64,000 nucleotides of DNA from NCBI RefSeq assembly GCF_000377985.1, contig NZ_KB899044.1:332966-396965 (forward strand), in the 5' to 3' direction. The stretch is from Sporolactobacillus vineae DSM 21990 = SL153. GTDB taxonomy: Bacteria > Bacillota > Bacilli > Bacillales > Sporolactobacillaceae. The notes under the pieces were generated by a model. It saw only the letters and a program-made list of their open reading frames with translations, was not told the DNA's origin and did not search any database. Position 1 is the first letter of the stretch, and each line of letters opens with the position of its first letter. The position numbers and the translations under genes were made by a program. Below, piece by piece: positions 1 through 7,772 of the stretch.

Positions 1-44
1 CAAAGCACCCCATATTTCACTTCAAGATCCATTTTCAGACTCAT
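1..44 (-). CDS. spoIIAA: Anti-sigma F factor antagonist SpoIIAA (5' end only)
   Basis: Only the first 14 codons lie in the window (MSLKMDLEVKYGVL), running off the left edge. They match the start of SpoIIAA, which when dephosphorylated binds the anti-sigma factor SpoIIAB and releases sigma F in the forespore. An AGGAGAG ribosome site lies about 6 nt before the ATG. The position immediately downstream of dacF on the same strand is the Bacillus dacF-spoIIAA-spoIIAB-sigF arrangement. Identity rests on a short stretch plus synteny. Confidence 0.75.
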   Translation of the reverse strand, partial: MSLKMDLEVKYGVL

Positions 45-91
45 TAACGATCTCTCCTCTCCGTAGACGAGACAGTTTCCTGACCGGCAGC

Positions 92-109
92 CCTGCCGGT
101 TTTATCTAT
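92..109. other. Perfect hairpin in the spoIIAA leader
   Basis: ACCGGCAG and CTGCCGGT pair with a 2-nt loop. On the plus strand the hairpin is followed by TTTTAT, so it has terminator form only for transcription opposite to spoIIAA; for the spoIIA mRNA it would be a 5' UTR stem-loop between the candidate sigma H promoter and the start codon. Confidence 0.4.
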
Positions 110-132
110 CATTTTGAAAAGGTTGTACTTTC

Positions 133-162
133 ATTTTCTCTATTTGGATTTCTACTTCCTGC
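133..162 (-). promoter_or_regulatory. Candidate sigma H promoter of the spoIIA operon
   Basis: On the minus strand GCAGGAAGT (-35, 154-162) and AGAGAAAAT (-10, 133-141) are separated by 12 nt. This fits the sigma H pattern RnAGGAwww-N11/12-RnnGAATww with one -10 mismatch. In B. subtilis spoIIA is transcribed by sigma H from between dacF and spoIIAA, which is exactly this location. Confidence 0.4.
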
Positions 163-234
163 CTGCCGGCAAAACTAGTGCGGATTCGCTAAAACAACAG
201 GTGAAACGCCATAGCCGGCCGACCGGTTTCCGGT

Positions 235-1398
235 TTATCTGGTCAGAATCGACACGGTGACGCGCGTGAAAAGCTGCCACCATCCCGCGCGCTTAACGTT
301 CTCTCCGGCAACCAGCGGTGTCTTCGAAACGGTTCGGCCTTTCTTGCTGATCTGATAATAACCAACCACGGTACCCGCCCGAATCGGTGCCTGAAGATTC
401 TTATTGATGACGGTCTTTTTTGTTGTGGTACCAGCCTCATCGCCTTTTTTCAGCAAGAGCACGGCCTGCTGACCGGTGACGATGGACAGATGTGCCGGAT
501 TCCCCTTATCCACCGGCCGGCTCGCCACCAGGCGGCCTTTATCCAGCAATTTCTGCGTCGTATAGCCGGCAAAGGCCTGATCCATTAATCCGGCGATTTC
601 GCTGTTTCGCTCCTTAGGCGAAGCGGCGCCCATAACGACGGCAATGACGCGCATCCCGTTGCGTTTCGCCGTCGCCGTGAGGCAATATTTGGCTTCGTTG
701 GTGAAGCCGGTCTTCATCCCGTCCGCACCGGGATAAGTCCGGATCAGTTTATTCGTATTGACCAGCCAAAACTTCTGATCCGTATTCTGGCGGAGATAGT
801 CTTCATATTTGGACGTATAGTTGAACACTTGTTTATACCGTGCCAGTGCCTGGGCCATCACGGCCATATCATGGGCTGTTGTATAGTGATTTTTCACAGG
901 CAGTCCGGTCGTATTTTCAAAATGTGTGTGCTTCAGCCCAAGCTTTGCTGCTTCCTGATTCATCTGCTTCACAAATTCTTTTTCCGAGCCGCCGACAAAT
1001 TCAGCCATGGCAACCGACGCATCATTTCCTGAAGCGATGGCAATCGCTTTAAGCATTTCGTCGACGGTCATGCGTTCTCCCGGCTCAAGAAAAACCTGAG
1101 ATCCGCCCATGGATGCGGCATGCTCACTGACACTGACCTGATCCGTCAGCGAAATGCGGTGCTGGCTCAAAGCCTTAAAGATCAGAAGCAGAGTCATCAC
1201 CTTAGTCATGCTGGCCGGCGGCAGTTCCTTATCGGCATTTTTCTGGTACAGGATACGCCCGGTTTCCTGTTCAATCACGATTGCCGATTTTACACCGCTG
1301 CTCTTGCTGTCGGTTGTTTCTGCTGATGCCGTACCGGCCGGCAGCACTGCCGTCAGCAGGAGGGTTGCACAAATCAGCCATACAAAAAACGTCTTCAT
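235..1398 (-). CDS. dacF: D-alanyl-D-alanine carboxypeptidase DacF
   Basis: Serine-type penicillin-binding protein of peptidase family S11, which trims the terminal D-Ala from peptidoglycan pentapeptides outside the membrane. The 387-aa product has a Sec signal peptide (hydrophobic core about 5-20, likely cleavage after ASA at 26), and the three S11 catalytic motifs SMTK (63-66), SGN (123-125) and KTG (229-231). The C-terminal part is the beta-rich domain with an amphipathic end typical of class 5 PBPs. AAGGAGG precedes the ATG. It lies directly upstream of spoIIAA, as in Bacillus, where dacF is forespore expressed and affects spore cortex cross-linking; the sporulation role here is inferred from synteny. 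Confidence 0.9.
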   Translation of the reverse strand: MKTFFVWLICATLLLTAVLPAGTASAETTDSKSSGVKSAIVIEQETGRILYQKNADKELPPASMTKVMTLLLIFKALSQHRISLTDQVSVSEHAASMGGSQVFLEPGERMTVDEMLKAIAIASGNDASVAMAEFVGGSEKEFVKQMNQEAAKLGLKHTHFENTTGLPVKNHYTTAHDMAVMAQALARYKQVFNYTSKYEDYLRQNTDQKFWLVNTNKLIRTYPGADGMKTGFTNEAKYCLTATAKRNGMRVIAVVMGAASPKERNSEIAGLMDQAFAGYTTQKLLDKGRLVASRPVDKGNPAHLSIVTGQQAVLLLKKGDEAGTTTKKTVINKNLQAPIRAGTVVGYYQISKKGRTVSKTPLVAGENVKRAGWWQLFTRVTVSILTR

Positions 1399-1508
1399 GA
1401 ATCTACCTCCTTAGGATGATCGTTAACATTGTGGCCAACCGCATGCTTTTTATGCAGAAAAGTTGCGAGAAAACAAGAGAAAAATGCTTACTGATTTTCG
1501 GAAGAGAA

Positions 1509-1550
1509 GCATCAAGGGCACCGGATCTCGTGAACCGGTGCCCTTGATGC
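1509..1550 (-). terminator. Intrinsic terminator after pupG
   Basis: A perfect 16-bp inverted repeat (GCATCAAGGGCACCGG and its complement) with a 10-nt loop is followed on the minus strand by TTCTCTT. It lies between the pupG stop and dacF, so dacF probably has its own promoter. Confidence 0.75.
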
Positions 1551-1576
1551 CTGTATATTTGTTTGTTTCGGAACCG

Positions 1577-2389
1577 TCAAAGCTGACCGATGATACCTTC
1601 AACAAGCTGTGTGAAATGCTCCTTCACCCGCTCCGCCGTTTCGATCACTTCATGGTGGGAAAGCGGCTGGTCGAGAATGCCGCTGGCCATGTTGGTAATG
1701 CAGGAGATGCCGAGAACACTCAGTCCGGCATGAGCTGCAGCAATGACCTCAGGAACGGTCGACATGCCGACGGCGTCGGCACCCAGTGTCCGCATCATCC
1801 GGATTTCTGCCGGCGTTTCATACTGAGGTCCCGAAGTGGCCAGATAGACCCCCTTCTGAAGATGAATTCCGGCACGACTGGCGACATCTTCCGCCTGTTC
1901 AATCAAAGCCGGGGTATAAGCTCCCGACATGTCGGGAAATCTCGGACCGAAGGCATCATCATTCGGTCCGATCAGCGGACTCCCGTCCAGCATATTGATA
2001 TGGTCGGTAATCAGCATCAGATCGCCCGGTGCAAAATTCAGATTGATACCGCCGGCGGCATTCGTAACGAGCAGCGTCTTGATGCCGGCGGCCTTCATGA
2101 CAGCCACCGGAAAGGCTACCTGCCTGAGCGAATAGCCTTCATAATGATGATAGCGGCCCTGCATCGCAATGACGGATTTACCTTTCAGTTTTCCAAGCAC
2201 GAATCGCCCCTTATGTCCGGCGACGGTCGGTTCAGGAAAATGAGGCAGATCATGGTAAGGGACGGCATCCGAATCAGCAATATGATCCGCCAGTTCGCCG
2301 AGTCCGGACCCGAGGATCAGCCCGATCTCCGGCGTTTTCCCGGTCTTTGTTCTGAGCACTTCCAATGCTTCGTTAACATCGTTCAACAC
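1577..2389 (-). CDS. pupG: Purine-nucleoside phosphorylase, PupG/PunA type
   Basis: Phosphorolysis of guanosine, inosine and their deoxy forms to base plus (deoxy)ribose-1-phosphate in the cytosol. The protein shows the trimeric PNP (PNP/MTAP family 2) signatures GLILGSGLG, GRYHHYEGY, TNAAGGIN and GMSTVPEV and matches the usual length (270 aa from the GTG at 2389). I prefer that GTG because GGAG lies 5 nt before it; the more upstream TTG at 2410 has no ribosome site. It follows xerD closely, but the phosphopentomutase gene drm that normally lies between the two in Bacillus is missing. Confidence 0.88.
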   Translation of the reverse strand: MLNDVNEALEVLRTKTGKTPEIGLILGSGLGELADHIADSDAVPYHDLPHFPEPTVAGHKGRFVLGKLKGKSVIAMQGRYHHYEGYSLRQVAFPVAVMKAAGIKTLLVTNAAGGINLNFAPGDLMLITDHINMLDGSPLIGPNDDAFGPRFPDMSGAYTPALIEQAEDVASRAGIHLQKGVYLATSGPQYETPAEIRMMRTLGADAVGMSTVPEVIAAAHAGLSVLGISCITNMASGILDQPLSHHEVIETAERVKEHFTQLVEGIIGQL

Positions 2390-2415
2390 CAACACTCCAT
2401 TTCGATACAATTCAT

Positions 2416-3330
2416 TTACTGGTTCTTAAATCGGGCACGGGGATGACAGTGCCCATACATCTGTCTCAGTGTTTCTTTCCGTCGGAGCGGAAACCTGCGG
2501 CTGCCTGCAGACGCCGACCTGCCCATCAGCTCATCGACAGATTCCGGATCGGCACCTCGTTCAAACAAGTGTGCAATCAGCGAATTTCTTAACGTTTCCG
2601 GAGACAGCCCCGATCTGAGGCCGGTCTGCTGCGCATACGTTTTCATCATCTTCCAGACGGACTGGCGCGTCATGCGCGCGTTCCGGCGGTTCGGGAAAAG
2701 CGGCTGATCGCTCCGGATCTCCGAACCGTTTCTTTCCGATTCCTCCAGATAGCGACCGAGAACCTGTTTCGCCGGTTCGCCGACGGGCACGACGCGTTCA
2801 CGGCCCCGTCCAGTCCGGCAACGGACAAAACCAAGTTCCAGATTGAGGTCGCCCCGCTTAAGATTGATCAGCTCGGTCGCCCGCATTCCGGTTGCATAAA
2901 GCAATTCGAGCATGGCGGCATCCCGCCAGTTTGGCTTATCAGAATGACGCGGCTTCTCGAGCAGTCTTTCCACTTCGCCGACCGTCAGAATGAGCGGAGG
3001 TTTGGGGGTGATCCTCGGCGCATCAATCATGACTGACGGATCACGCTCAAGCAGATGATTCCGGATCAGGAAGCGGTGGAACCGACGGATCGATACAGCC
3101 TTTCTGGCCAATGTTGCCGGGGATTCCTGTCTATCCTTCAGCCAGTAAATAAATTTTGCAGTCTGAACATCCGTCACCTTGTCCCACGATGAAACTGATT
3201 CCTTTGTCTGAAGGTAGTGACTATATTGCACGAGATCAGAACGATAGGCCGCCCGCGTATTGTCCGAGCACCCCTGCTTCTCACTCATATCTTTCAAAAA
3301 GTTGTCAATCCAGTTATTCACCGATGTCAT
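2416..3330 (-). CDS. xerD: XerD-like tyrosine recombinase lacking catalytic residues
   Basis: By position (between yqzK/fur and pupG) and length (304 aa) this is the XerD of the XerCD/dif chromosome-dimer resolution system, with an N-terminal SAM-like DNA-binding domain (about 1-100) and a C-terminal catalytic fold ending in HPRA. The two catalytic arginines are present (R150 in ATGMRATE, R248 in TLRNS), but the other active-site positions are changed: beta-hairpin Lys to Arg (about 175), first His to Glu (E245), second His to Arg (R271) and the nucleophilic Tyr to Phe (F280). Spacings 245-248-271-280 reproduce those of E. coli XerD 244-247-270-279, so the alignment is firm. Strand cleavage is therefore not expected; DNA binding may remain. 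The start overlaps the yqzK stop by 4 nt. Confidence 0.85.
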   Translation of the reverse strand: MTSVNNWIDNFLKDMSEKQGCSDNTRAAYRSDLVQYSHYLQTKESVSSWDKVTDVQTAKFIYWLKDRQESPATLARKAVSIRRFHRFLIRNHLLERDPSVMIDAPRITPKPPLILTVGEVERLLEKPRHSDKPNWRDAAMLELLYATGMRATELINLKRGDLNLELGFVRCRTGRGRERVVPVGEPAKQVLGRYLEESERNGSEIRSDQPLFPNRRNARMTRQSVWKMMKTYAQQTGLRSGLSPETLRNSLIAHLFERGADPESVDELMGRSASAGSRRFPLRRKETLRQMYGHCHPRARFKNQ

Positions 3331-3581
3331 TCCCCATCTCTGATGAATACAAGAATACGCCGCCAGTCAGGAAACTGATCCGGTCCGTCTGATTCACTAA
3401 GCCCTGATGACGAACGATCCGAGCTGACACTGACAGCACCGTGATCCGGCACCTGATCGTAGTTTCCATGTCCGGGAAGCCGATCCAGCCAGTTCATTCC
3501 CAGATAAAAGACACTGGTCATGGCCACGAAAAAAATGAATATGAATAAAGCCTGTACGATTCGCTTCACCAGTTGACCCAT
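3327..3581 (-). CDS. yqzK: YqzK-like small membrane protein (DUF4227)
   Basis: 84 aa with one N-terminal membrane segment (about 8-30) and a C-terminal WRRILVFIRDGE motif that resembles the conserved WLDRLLLFYRYGE end of the DUF4227/YqzK family. In Bacillus this gene lies between fur and xerD, as here. AGGGGAG lies about 11 nt before the ATG and the stop overlaps the xerD start (ATGA), which implies translational coupling. The middle region (about 40-68) is Ser/Asp rich and looks disordered. Function is unknown. Confidence 0.7.
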   Translation of the reverse strand: MGQLVKRIVQALFIFIFFVAMTSVFYLGMNWLDRLPGHGNYDQVPDHGAVSVSSDRSSSGLSESDGPDQFPDWRRILVFIRDGE

Positions 3582-3745
3582 TCGTCCGCACGCTCCCCTC
3601 TGAACGTGATCCAGATGCCCTTCACGTTCCTTGAAGTTAGCCTATGCGTCAGGCCATGGGCTGCATGACTGTTCCGCTCATCCGGCCGGTCCTGATGAAT
3701 TCTATTCTAACTGTTTCAGCGAATAAGGAAAAGCGGAAGCAACAA

Positions 3746-3774
3746 AAAACAGCCTGCATGAAATCAGACTGTTT
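3746..3774 (-). terminator. Terminator after fur
   Basis: On the minus strand AAAACAG pairs with CTGTTTT, extended by CTG/CAG across one T-G pair, and is followed by a T run. It lies about 20 nt after the fur stop. Confidence 0.6.
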
Positions 3775-3791
3775 TCTGCGCATGACCACAC

Positions 3792-4307
3792 TTATACTTT
3801 TTCCATTTGATGATCCGATTCTTCTTTAATATTCGGCTGTGCCCCATCCTCGTGCTGCTCCTCTTTATGCTTCTCAAGGCAGCGATGGCAGATGCCGTGA
3901 AACGTCAGCCGGTGATCCATTACTTTAAAGTGCCAGCGCCGTTCGACGACCTTCTCCACTTCACCAAGCAGGTCCTCCTGGATTTCATCCACCGCCCCGC
4001 ACTCAATGCAAACCAGATGATGATGAAAATGGTGAGCCCCTTCACGGCGAAGATCATAGCGGGAAACCCCGTCGCCAAAATTAATCTTATCGACAACCTT
4101 CAGTTCGCTTAGCAGTTCCAGCGTCCGGTAAACTGTTGCAAGGCCGATCTCCGGTGCTTTTTCTTTGACCAGAAGATAGACATCTTCTGCACTCAGATGA
4201 TCCTGTTCATTTTCAAGTAAAACTCTGACTGTCGCCTCACGCTGCGGAGTCAGTTTGTATTTCTCTTTATGCAGTTGTTTCTTAATCCGGTTAATCCTGC
4301 CTTCCAT
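3792..4307 (-). CDS. fur: Ferric uptake regulator Fur
   Basis: Fur-family metal-dependent repressor, 171 aa. An N-terminal winged helix (about 1-85; LTPQREATVRVLL, ATVYRTLELL) is followed by the metal-binding dimerisation domain with the His cluster HHFHHH and the structural zinc pairs CIECG and CHRC. The C-terminal tail after the second CxxC is longer and more acidic than usual. AGGGAGAGG precedes the ATG. Fur rather than PerR or Zur is favoured by its place next to xerD and spoIIM, as in Bacillus. Likely targets in this window include feoAB, which carries a clear Fur box. Confidence 0.88.
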   Translation of the reverse strand: MEGRINRIKKQLHKEKYKLTPQREATVRVLLENEQDHLSAEDVYLLVKEKAPEIGLATVYRTLELLSELKVVDKINFGDGVSRYDLRREGAHHFHHHLVCIECGAVDEIQEDLLGEVEKVVERRWHFKVMDHRLTFHGICHRCLEKHKEEQHEDGAQPNIKEESDHQMEKV

Positions 4308-4408
4308 ACAAACCTCTCCCTTCGCAGGACTGGCAGAAACAAACCAGTAAGAAACAACGCTGATTCATTGAACCGCCAGCATGACGTCTGATTCTCAACT
4401 ATATGCAA

Positions 4409-4437
4409 AGTATAAGCCCTGCTCCGGCGGGTGTCAA
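4409..4437 (-). promoter_or_regulatory. Sigma A promoter of fur
   Basis: TTGACA (4432-4437) and TATACT (4409-4414) separated by 17 nt on the minus strand, near-consensus, about 95 nt upstream of the fur start. Confidence 0.75.
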
Positions 4438-4451
4438 TGAAAAATAAAACA

Positions 4452-4475
4452 ATTATAAAGTTATAATAAATTTAT
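4452..4475. promoter_or_regulatory. PerR-box-like palindromes upstream of the fur promoter
   Basis: ATTATAA-AG-TTATAAT is a perfect inverted repeat (4452-4467). The overlapping TTATAAT-A-AATTTAT (4461-4475) matches the PerR box TTATAATnATTATAA at most positions. B. subtilis fur is a PerR target, so peroxide-responsive control is plausible, though the site is upstream of -35. Confidence 0.4.
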
Positions 4476-4519
4476 TCTGATAATCACTAAATCCCTGATA
4501 AAAGCGCCTTTATTAGCTA

Positions 4520-4532
4520 AATGATTATCATT
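4520..4532. promoter_or_regulatory. Fur-box-like palindrome
   Basis: AATGAT-T-ATCATT, the 6-1-6 core of a Fur box, lies about 80 nt upstream of the fur -35 element and downstream of spoIIM. It may mediate autoregulation. Confidence 0.5.
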
Positions 4533-4582
4533 TATCACTCATTCCAATCAAATCTGTCCAAAAAGTCACAAATTCTCTGTTC

Positions 4583-5215
4583 TCAGTTAAGAAACAGACG
4601 GATCAGGGAAGGAGACAGGTACGCTTCGAAACTGCTGGCCGCAAACACAAGCACACAGGCAGGCAGAAGCAGCAGAACATATCCGAACAGTTGCGGTAAA
4701 AGCGGTTCCCGTCTTGTCCGGATCAGAAGCTGTCGGAACACTTTCAGGCAGCAGACAACGGCAATGACGGAAATAAACAGATCGGCGGGGATCAGCAGCA
4801 TATTCTGTGGAAAGATACTGACCAGAGACGCCAGAAATCCATTAACACCCATCTGACTGACAAGAAATCCGACCGTAAAGCCAAGCACCAGACCTTTAAT
4901 AAAAATGAGCACAAAGATAATCGGCAGACCGATCACGGACAGCCCGAGCAGCCAGATCAGGCCAAGATACTGAAGATCATTGGTCAGGCTCTCCCGGAAC
5001 ATCAGCTGCGGATCGGCAATCTGTCCACGGGACAATTCACCGAAAAACTGTTGCATATAGTGAAGCAGATCTAACTTTGTCCCGTATGGAAGACTGTTGA
5101 CGACAATTCCTCCGAACACGATGCCTACCATAAATAGCGCAATTACGAAAATATAGAGTGAGCGGCACTCCCGAAAATGATCGTTCAACAGGCGCATCAA
5201 TCGTACTCTGGACAT
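4583..5215 (-). CDS. spoIIM: Stage II sporulation protein M
   Basis: Mother-cell membrane protein of the SpoIIDMP complex, which drives peptidoglycan remodelling during engulfment of the forespore. The 210-aa product has about five membrane segments and recognisable family blocks LYIFVIALFMVGIVFG, GLIWLLGLSVIGLPII and FIKGLVLGFTVGFLVSQMG, at the usual family length. I start at the ATG at 5215, preceded by AGGGGGG, rather than 10 codons further up. It lies between nudF and fur, as in Bacillus. Its mother-cell control by sigma E is known in Bacillus; I could not identify a convincing sigma E promoter here. Confidence 0.9.
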   Translation of the reverse strand: MSRVRLMRLLNDHFRECRSLYIFVIALFMVGIVFGGIVVNSLPYGTKLDLLHYMQQFFGELSRGQIADPQLMFRESLTNDLQYLGLIWLLGLSVIGLPIIFVLIFIKGLVLGFTVGFLVSQMGVNGFLASLVSIFPQNMLLIPADLFISVIAVVCCLKVFRQLLIRTRREPLLPQLFGYVLLLLPACVLVFAASSFEAYLSPSLIRLFLN

Positions 5216-5324
5216 AAGCCAACCCCCCTGCCGTTCTTCTTTCACCCGGAATCTATGATTCAGTCTATGACCGGATCCGCCGGGCTAGTACAAGGGGGCG
5301 TGTTTCATATAAAATTCTGATAGA

Positions 5325-5870
5325 TTATTTGCGCAAGGCGCGGAGCTGCATAAACTGAACCGCATAAACGGTTTTCGCATCGGCGATCCGGTGATCCCTG
5401 ACCATCGCAACCGCTTCATCCAGGCCGACGGCACAGACTTCAAGAAATTCGTCCTCGTCCAGGTGCTGGCGGCCTGAGGTCAGAGAATCAGTAAAGTACA
5501 AATGCAAGAGTTCATCAGAAAATCCGGGCGTCGAATAAAACTCCGATACTTTATCCAGCTGGCGGCAGCGATGGCCCGTTTCTTCTTCGAGTTCGCGTAC
5601 TGCGGCATGATCCGGATTTTCACCGGGTTCGAGTTTGCCGGCCGGAATCTCATAGATAATCTTTCTCATCGGATAACGAAACTGGCGGACCAGAAGCAGA
5701 CGATCCTGCGCGTCTGCAGCAATGATCGCCACAGCTCCGGGATGCATGACCACTTCGCGCGTAGCGCTTTCCCCATTGGGGAGCCTGACCTTGTCCAGGT
5801 ACAAATGCACGATTTTACCGTCAAAAATTTTTTTAGAATCCGTTTGTACTTCTATCAAATCACGATCCAT
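5325..5870 (-). CDS. nudF: ADP-ribose pyrophosphatase NudF
   Basis: Nudix hydrolase cleaving ADP-ribose to AMP and ribose-5-phosphate. The full Nudix box GKLEPGENPDHAAVRELEEETG is present, followed by the FYSTPGFSDE region typical of ADPRases. From the ATG at 5870 (AGGGAG 9 nt upstream) it has 181 aa, the family length; a longer frame opens with GTG at 5912 overlapping the tag stop but has no ribosome site. It is syntenic with Bacillus nudF next to spoIIM. Confidence 0.9.
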   Translation of the reverse strand: MDRDLIEVQTDSKKIFDGKIVHLYLDKVRLPNGESATREVVMHPGAVAIIAADAQDRLLLVRQFRYPMRKIIYEIPAGKLEPGENPDHAAVRELEEETGHRCRQLDKVSEFYSTPGFSDELLHLYFTDSLTSGRQHLDEDEFLEVCAVGLDEAVAMVRDHRIADAKTVYAVQFMQLRALRK

Positions 5871-5908
5871 AAACAGCCACTCCCTATATTGTTCTCCTGT
5901 AAAGTCTT

Positions 5909-6517
5909 TCACCGGTTCCGGTCAGGCTGATGGTTCCCGGCAATTTCAGCATAGCAGAAACACCCGGTCTCGTGATCATTCACCATGCCGGTCGCCTGCA
6001 TAAATGCATAACAGATTGTCTCTCCGACAAATTTAAATCCCCTTCGTTTCAAATCCCGGCTCATGTTTATGGATTCCTGGCTGCGCGCCGGAATCTCCTC
6101 ATGAGAATGATAATGATGCTGCACTGGGCGCCCGCCGACAAAGGACCAGATGTATTCGCTGAACGGCCGGGTTCGCTCAACCTGAAGAAAGCATTGCGCA
6201 TTGACAATAATCGCATGGATTTTCCGCCGGTTGCGAATAAGTCCTGCGTCCTGCATCAATTTTTCTTCTTTCTCTTCAGTAAATCGGGCGATCCGCTCGG
6301 GATCAAATCCGGCAAATGCGCGGCGATAATGCTCCCGCCGTTTTAAAATGGTGATCCAGCTCAGTCCGGCCTGCATGCCTTCAAGACAGAGCATCTCAAA
6401 CAGTGCCTGCGCGTCGCGGACCGGCCGGCCCCATTCCTGATCATGATAGGCAATATATACGGGATCGCCGGTATGCCAGTCGCACCGCTTCTTTCCATGA
6501 GTCGTATCCTTTTCCAC
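5909..6517 (-). CDS. tag: DNA-3-methyladenine glycosylase I
   Basis: Base-excision repair enzyme removing 3-methyladenine from alkylated DNA. The 202-aa protein has the TAG family blocks CDWHTGDPVYIAYHDQEWGRP, GMQAGLSWITIL and the C-terminal zinc snap (C12 with a His/Cys pair in HETGCFC). GTG start at 6517 preceded by AAGGA. It lies 38 nt upstream of nudF on the same strand and probably shares its transcript. Confidence 0.92.
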   Translation of the reverse strand: MEKDTTHGKKRCDWHTGDPVYIAYHDQEWGRPVRDAQALFEMLCLEGMQAGLSWITILKRREHYRRAFAGFDPERIARFTEEKEEKLMQDAGLIRNRRKIHAIIVNAQCFLQVERTRPFSEYIWSFVGGRPVQHHYHSHEEIPARSQESINMSRDLKRRGFKFVGETICYAFMQATGMVNDHETGCFCYAEIAGNHQPDRNR

Positions 6518-6530
6518 AATGTCGGTCCTT

Positions 6531-7091
6531 TTAGCTGATAATCTCGGTTTTGAAGATGGCTTTCATCTGTTTCAGAAAGATGTCGTGCTGTCCGGTGAAT
6601 GTGGCCATCCCCTGATTATAAGCAACCGTTCTGAATCCCCTGGAATAGGCACCGTAAGCTGTGAGAAAATCACAGATATCGGTGCAGACGCCAGTCAGAT
6701 GTACCGTTTCAACATGAAGCGATTTAAGGATCTGATCGAGATTCGTTCCAATAAACGCGTCATACTCAGGCTTCGGAACAAAAATGACCCCCGGTTCTTC
6801 ACGATGTGCCTCGTACCACTCGCCGAGCTTGCCGTAAATCTGTGCGCCCCAGGTGCCGACAATATTATGCGGCGGCCAGAGCTTGAAGTGCGGATCATGT
6901 TCATGATGCGCATCCATACAGAAAATGACCGGTTTTCCCTCCTGATGAAATTTGCCGGCCAGCGAGACAATATATGGAACTATTTTCTGCGCCGGCTTCC
7001 CCGCTGTCAGCCCGCCGTGGTCATCGACGAAATCATTGCTCATGTCAACGATCAGTAATGCTTGCCGGCCCAATATGCTGTTTTCTGCCAT
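6531..7091 (-). CDS. pncA: Nicotinamidase-type cysteine hydrolase
   Basis: Isochorismatase-fold amidohydrolase, probably nicotinamide to nicotinate in NAD salvage. The triad expected for PncA can be placed at D16 (LIVDMSNDF), K107 and C136 (LTGVCTDIC), with a metal-binding stretch DAHHEHDPHF at 60-69. 186 aa, normal length. AAGGGGATG precedes the ATG. Close to tag (stop 13 nt before the tag GTG), so likely one transcript. Other members of the superfamily cannot be excluded. Confidence 0.8.
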   Translation of the reverse strand: MAENSILGRQALLIVDMSNDFVDDHGGLTAGKPAQKIVPYIVSLAGKFHQEGKPVIFCMDAHHEHDPHFKLWPPHNIVGTWGAQIYGKLGEWYEAHREEPGVIFVPKPEYDAFIGTNLDQILKSLHVETVHLTGVCTDICDFLTAYGAYSRGFRTVAYNQGMATFTGQHDIFLKQMKAIFKTEIIS

Positions 7092-7260
7092 TTTGCTGTC
7101 ATCCCCTTATTTGCACTTTAGCAGGTTCTTTCGCTGTTTAAAAGAGGTATACACCGGTTGCCTGATTCATTCGGGCAGAATACATTGCGTCCGGTTGAAA
7201 ATTTGCTAGAATTGAACGTAAGCGTGGATCACGTGGATCACAATGAAGGGAAGCCGGAAG

Positions 7261-7575
7261 ATGAAAGCGATAAACTCAGTAGAAGAATTCAATAAAGTGA
7301 TCAACAGTCCGGAAACGGTGATCGTGAAATTCGAAACCGGCTGGTGCCCGGACTGTAAACGGCTGAATATGTATGTAGACGATCTGGTGCAGGAATTTCC
7401 GTTCAAATGGTATTCCGCCGACCGGGATCAATTTCCTGAACTGGGCCGGGACTACCAGGTACTCGGCATCCCCAGCCTGCTTGCTTTCAAAAGCGGCAAA
7501 AAAACGGCGCATTTACGCGCGGACAATCAGTCGCCGGACGAGATCCGCGACTATCTTAAATCCATCGAACGATGA
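7261..7575 (+). CDS. Thioredoxin-family protein
   Basis: 104-aa single thioredoxin domain with a WCPDC redox centre (C29, C32) and the cis-proline loop GIPSLLAF. It differs from housekeeping TrxA (WCGPC) and resembles YtpP-like small thioredoxins of Bacilli. The ATG at 7261 is chosen because AAGGGAAG lies upstream; an ATG six codons earlier has no ribosome site. A weak promoter (TTGCGT, 16 nt, TAGAAT ending near 7214) could serve it. It is monocistronic, divergent from pncA. Confidence 0.8.
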   Translation: MKAINSVEEFNKVINSPETVIVKFETGWCPDCKRLNMYVDDLVQEFPFKWYSADRDQFPELGRDYQVLGIPSLLAFKSGKKTAHLRADNQSPDEIRDYLKSIER

Positions 7576-7598
7576 ACCGCGGTGGAATGAAAACAACG

Positions 7599-7676
7599 AA
7601 AGCCTGCTTGTTCTGACAAATGTACGGCCGGATGAAAATTTTTAACCGGCAGCCATAAAACAGAGAAGCAGGCTTT
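7599..7676. terminator. Large bidirectional hairpin between convergent genes
   Basis: AAAGCCTGCTT (7599-7609) pairs with AAGCAGGCTTT (7666-7676) around a long loop that holds a second short stem (GCCGG/CCGGC). Position between the convergent thioredoxin and cation-exporter genes suggests termination on both strands, although the loop is unusually long. Confidence 0.4.
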
Positions 7677-7772
7677 TGCTCACGATGAATAATATTATTT
7701 TTGCTCGCTTTCCGCGGGCAATCCGTTCCAGACAGCAGAGGGACAAAAGACAAAACAAATTTATAAAGCCTT

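Noticed and set aside
1463..2446. Plus-strand open frame of 327 codons
   Set aside because: It lies opposite pupG, has no family signature, and pupG is unmistakable.
5216..5324. Sigma E promoter for spoIIM
   Set aside because: CATAGATT and CATAGACT resemble -10 elements, but no matching -35 at 13-15 nt was found.
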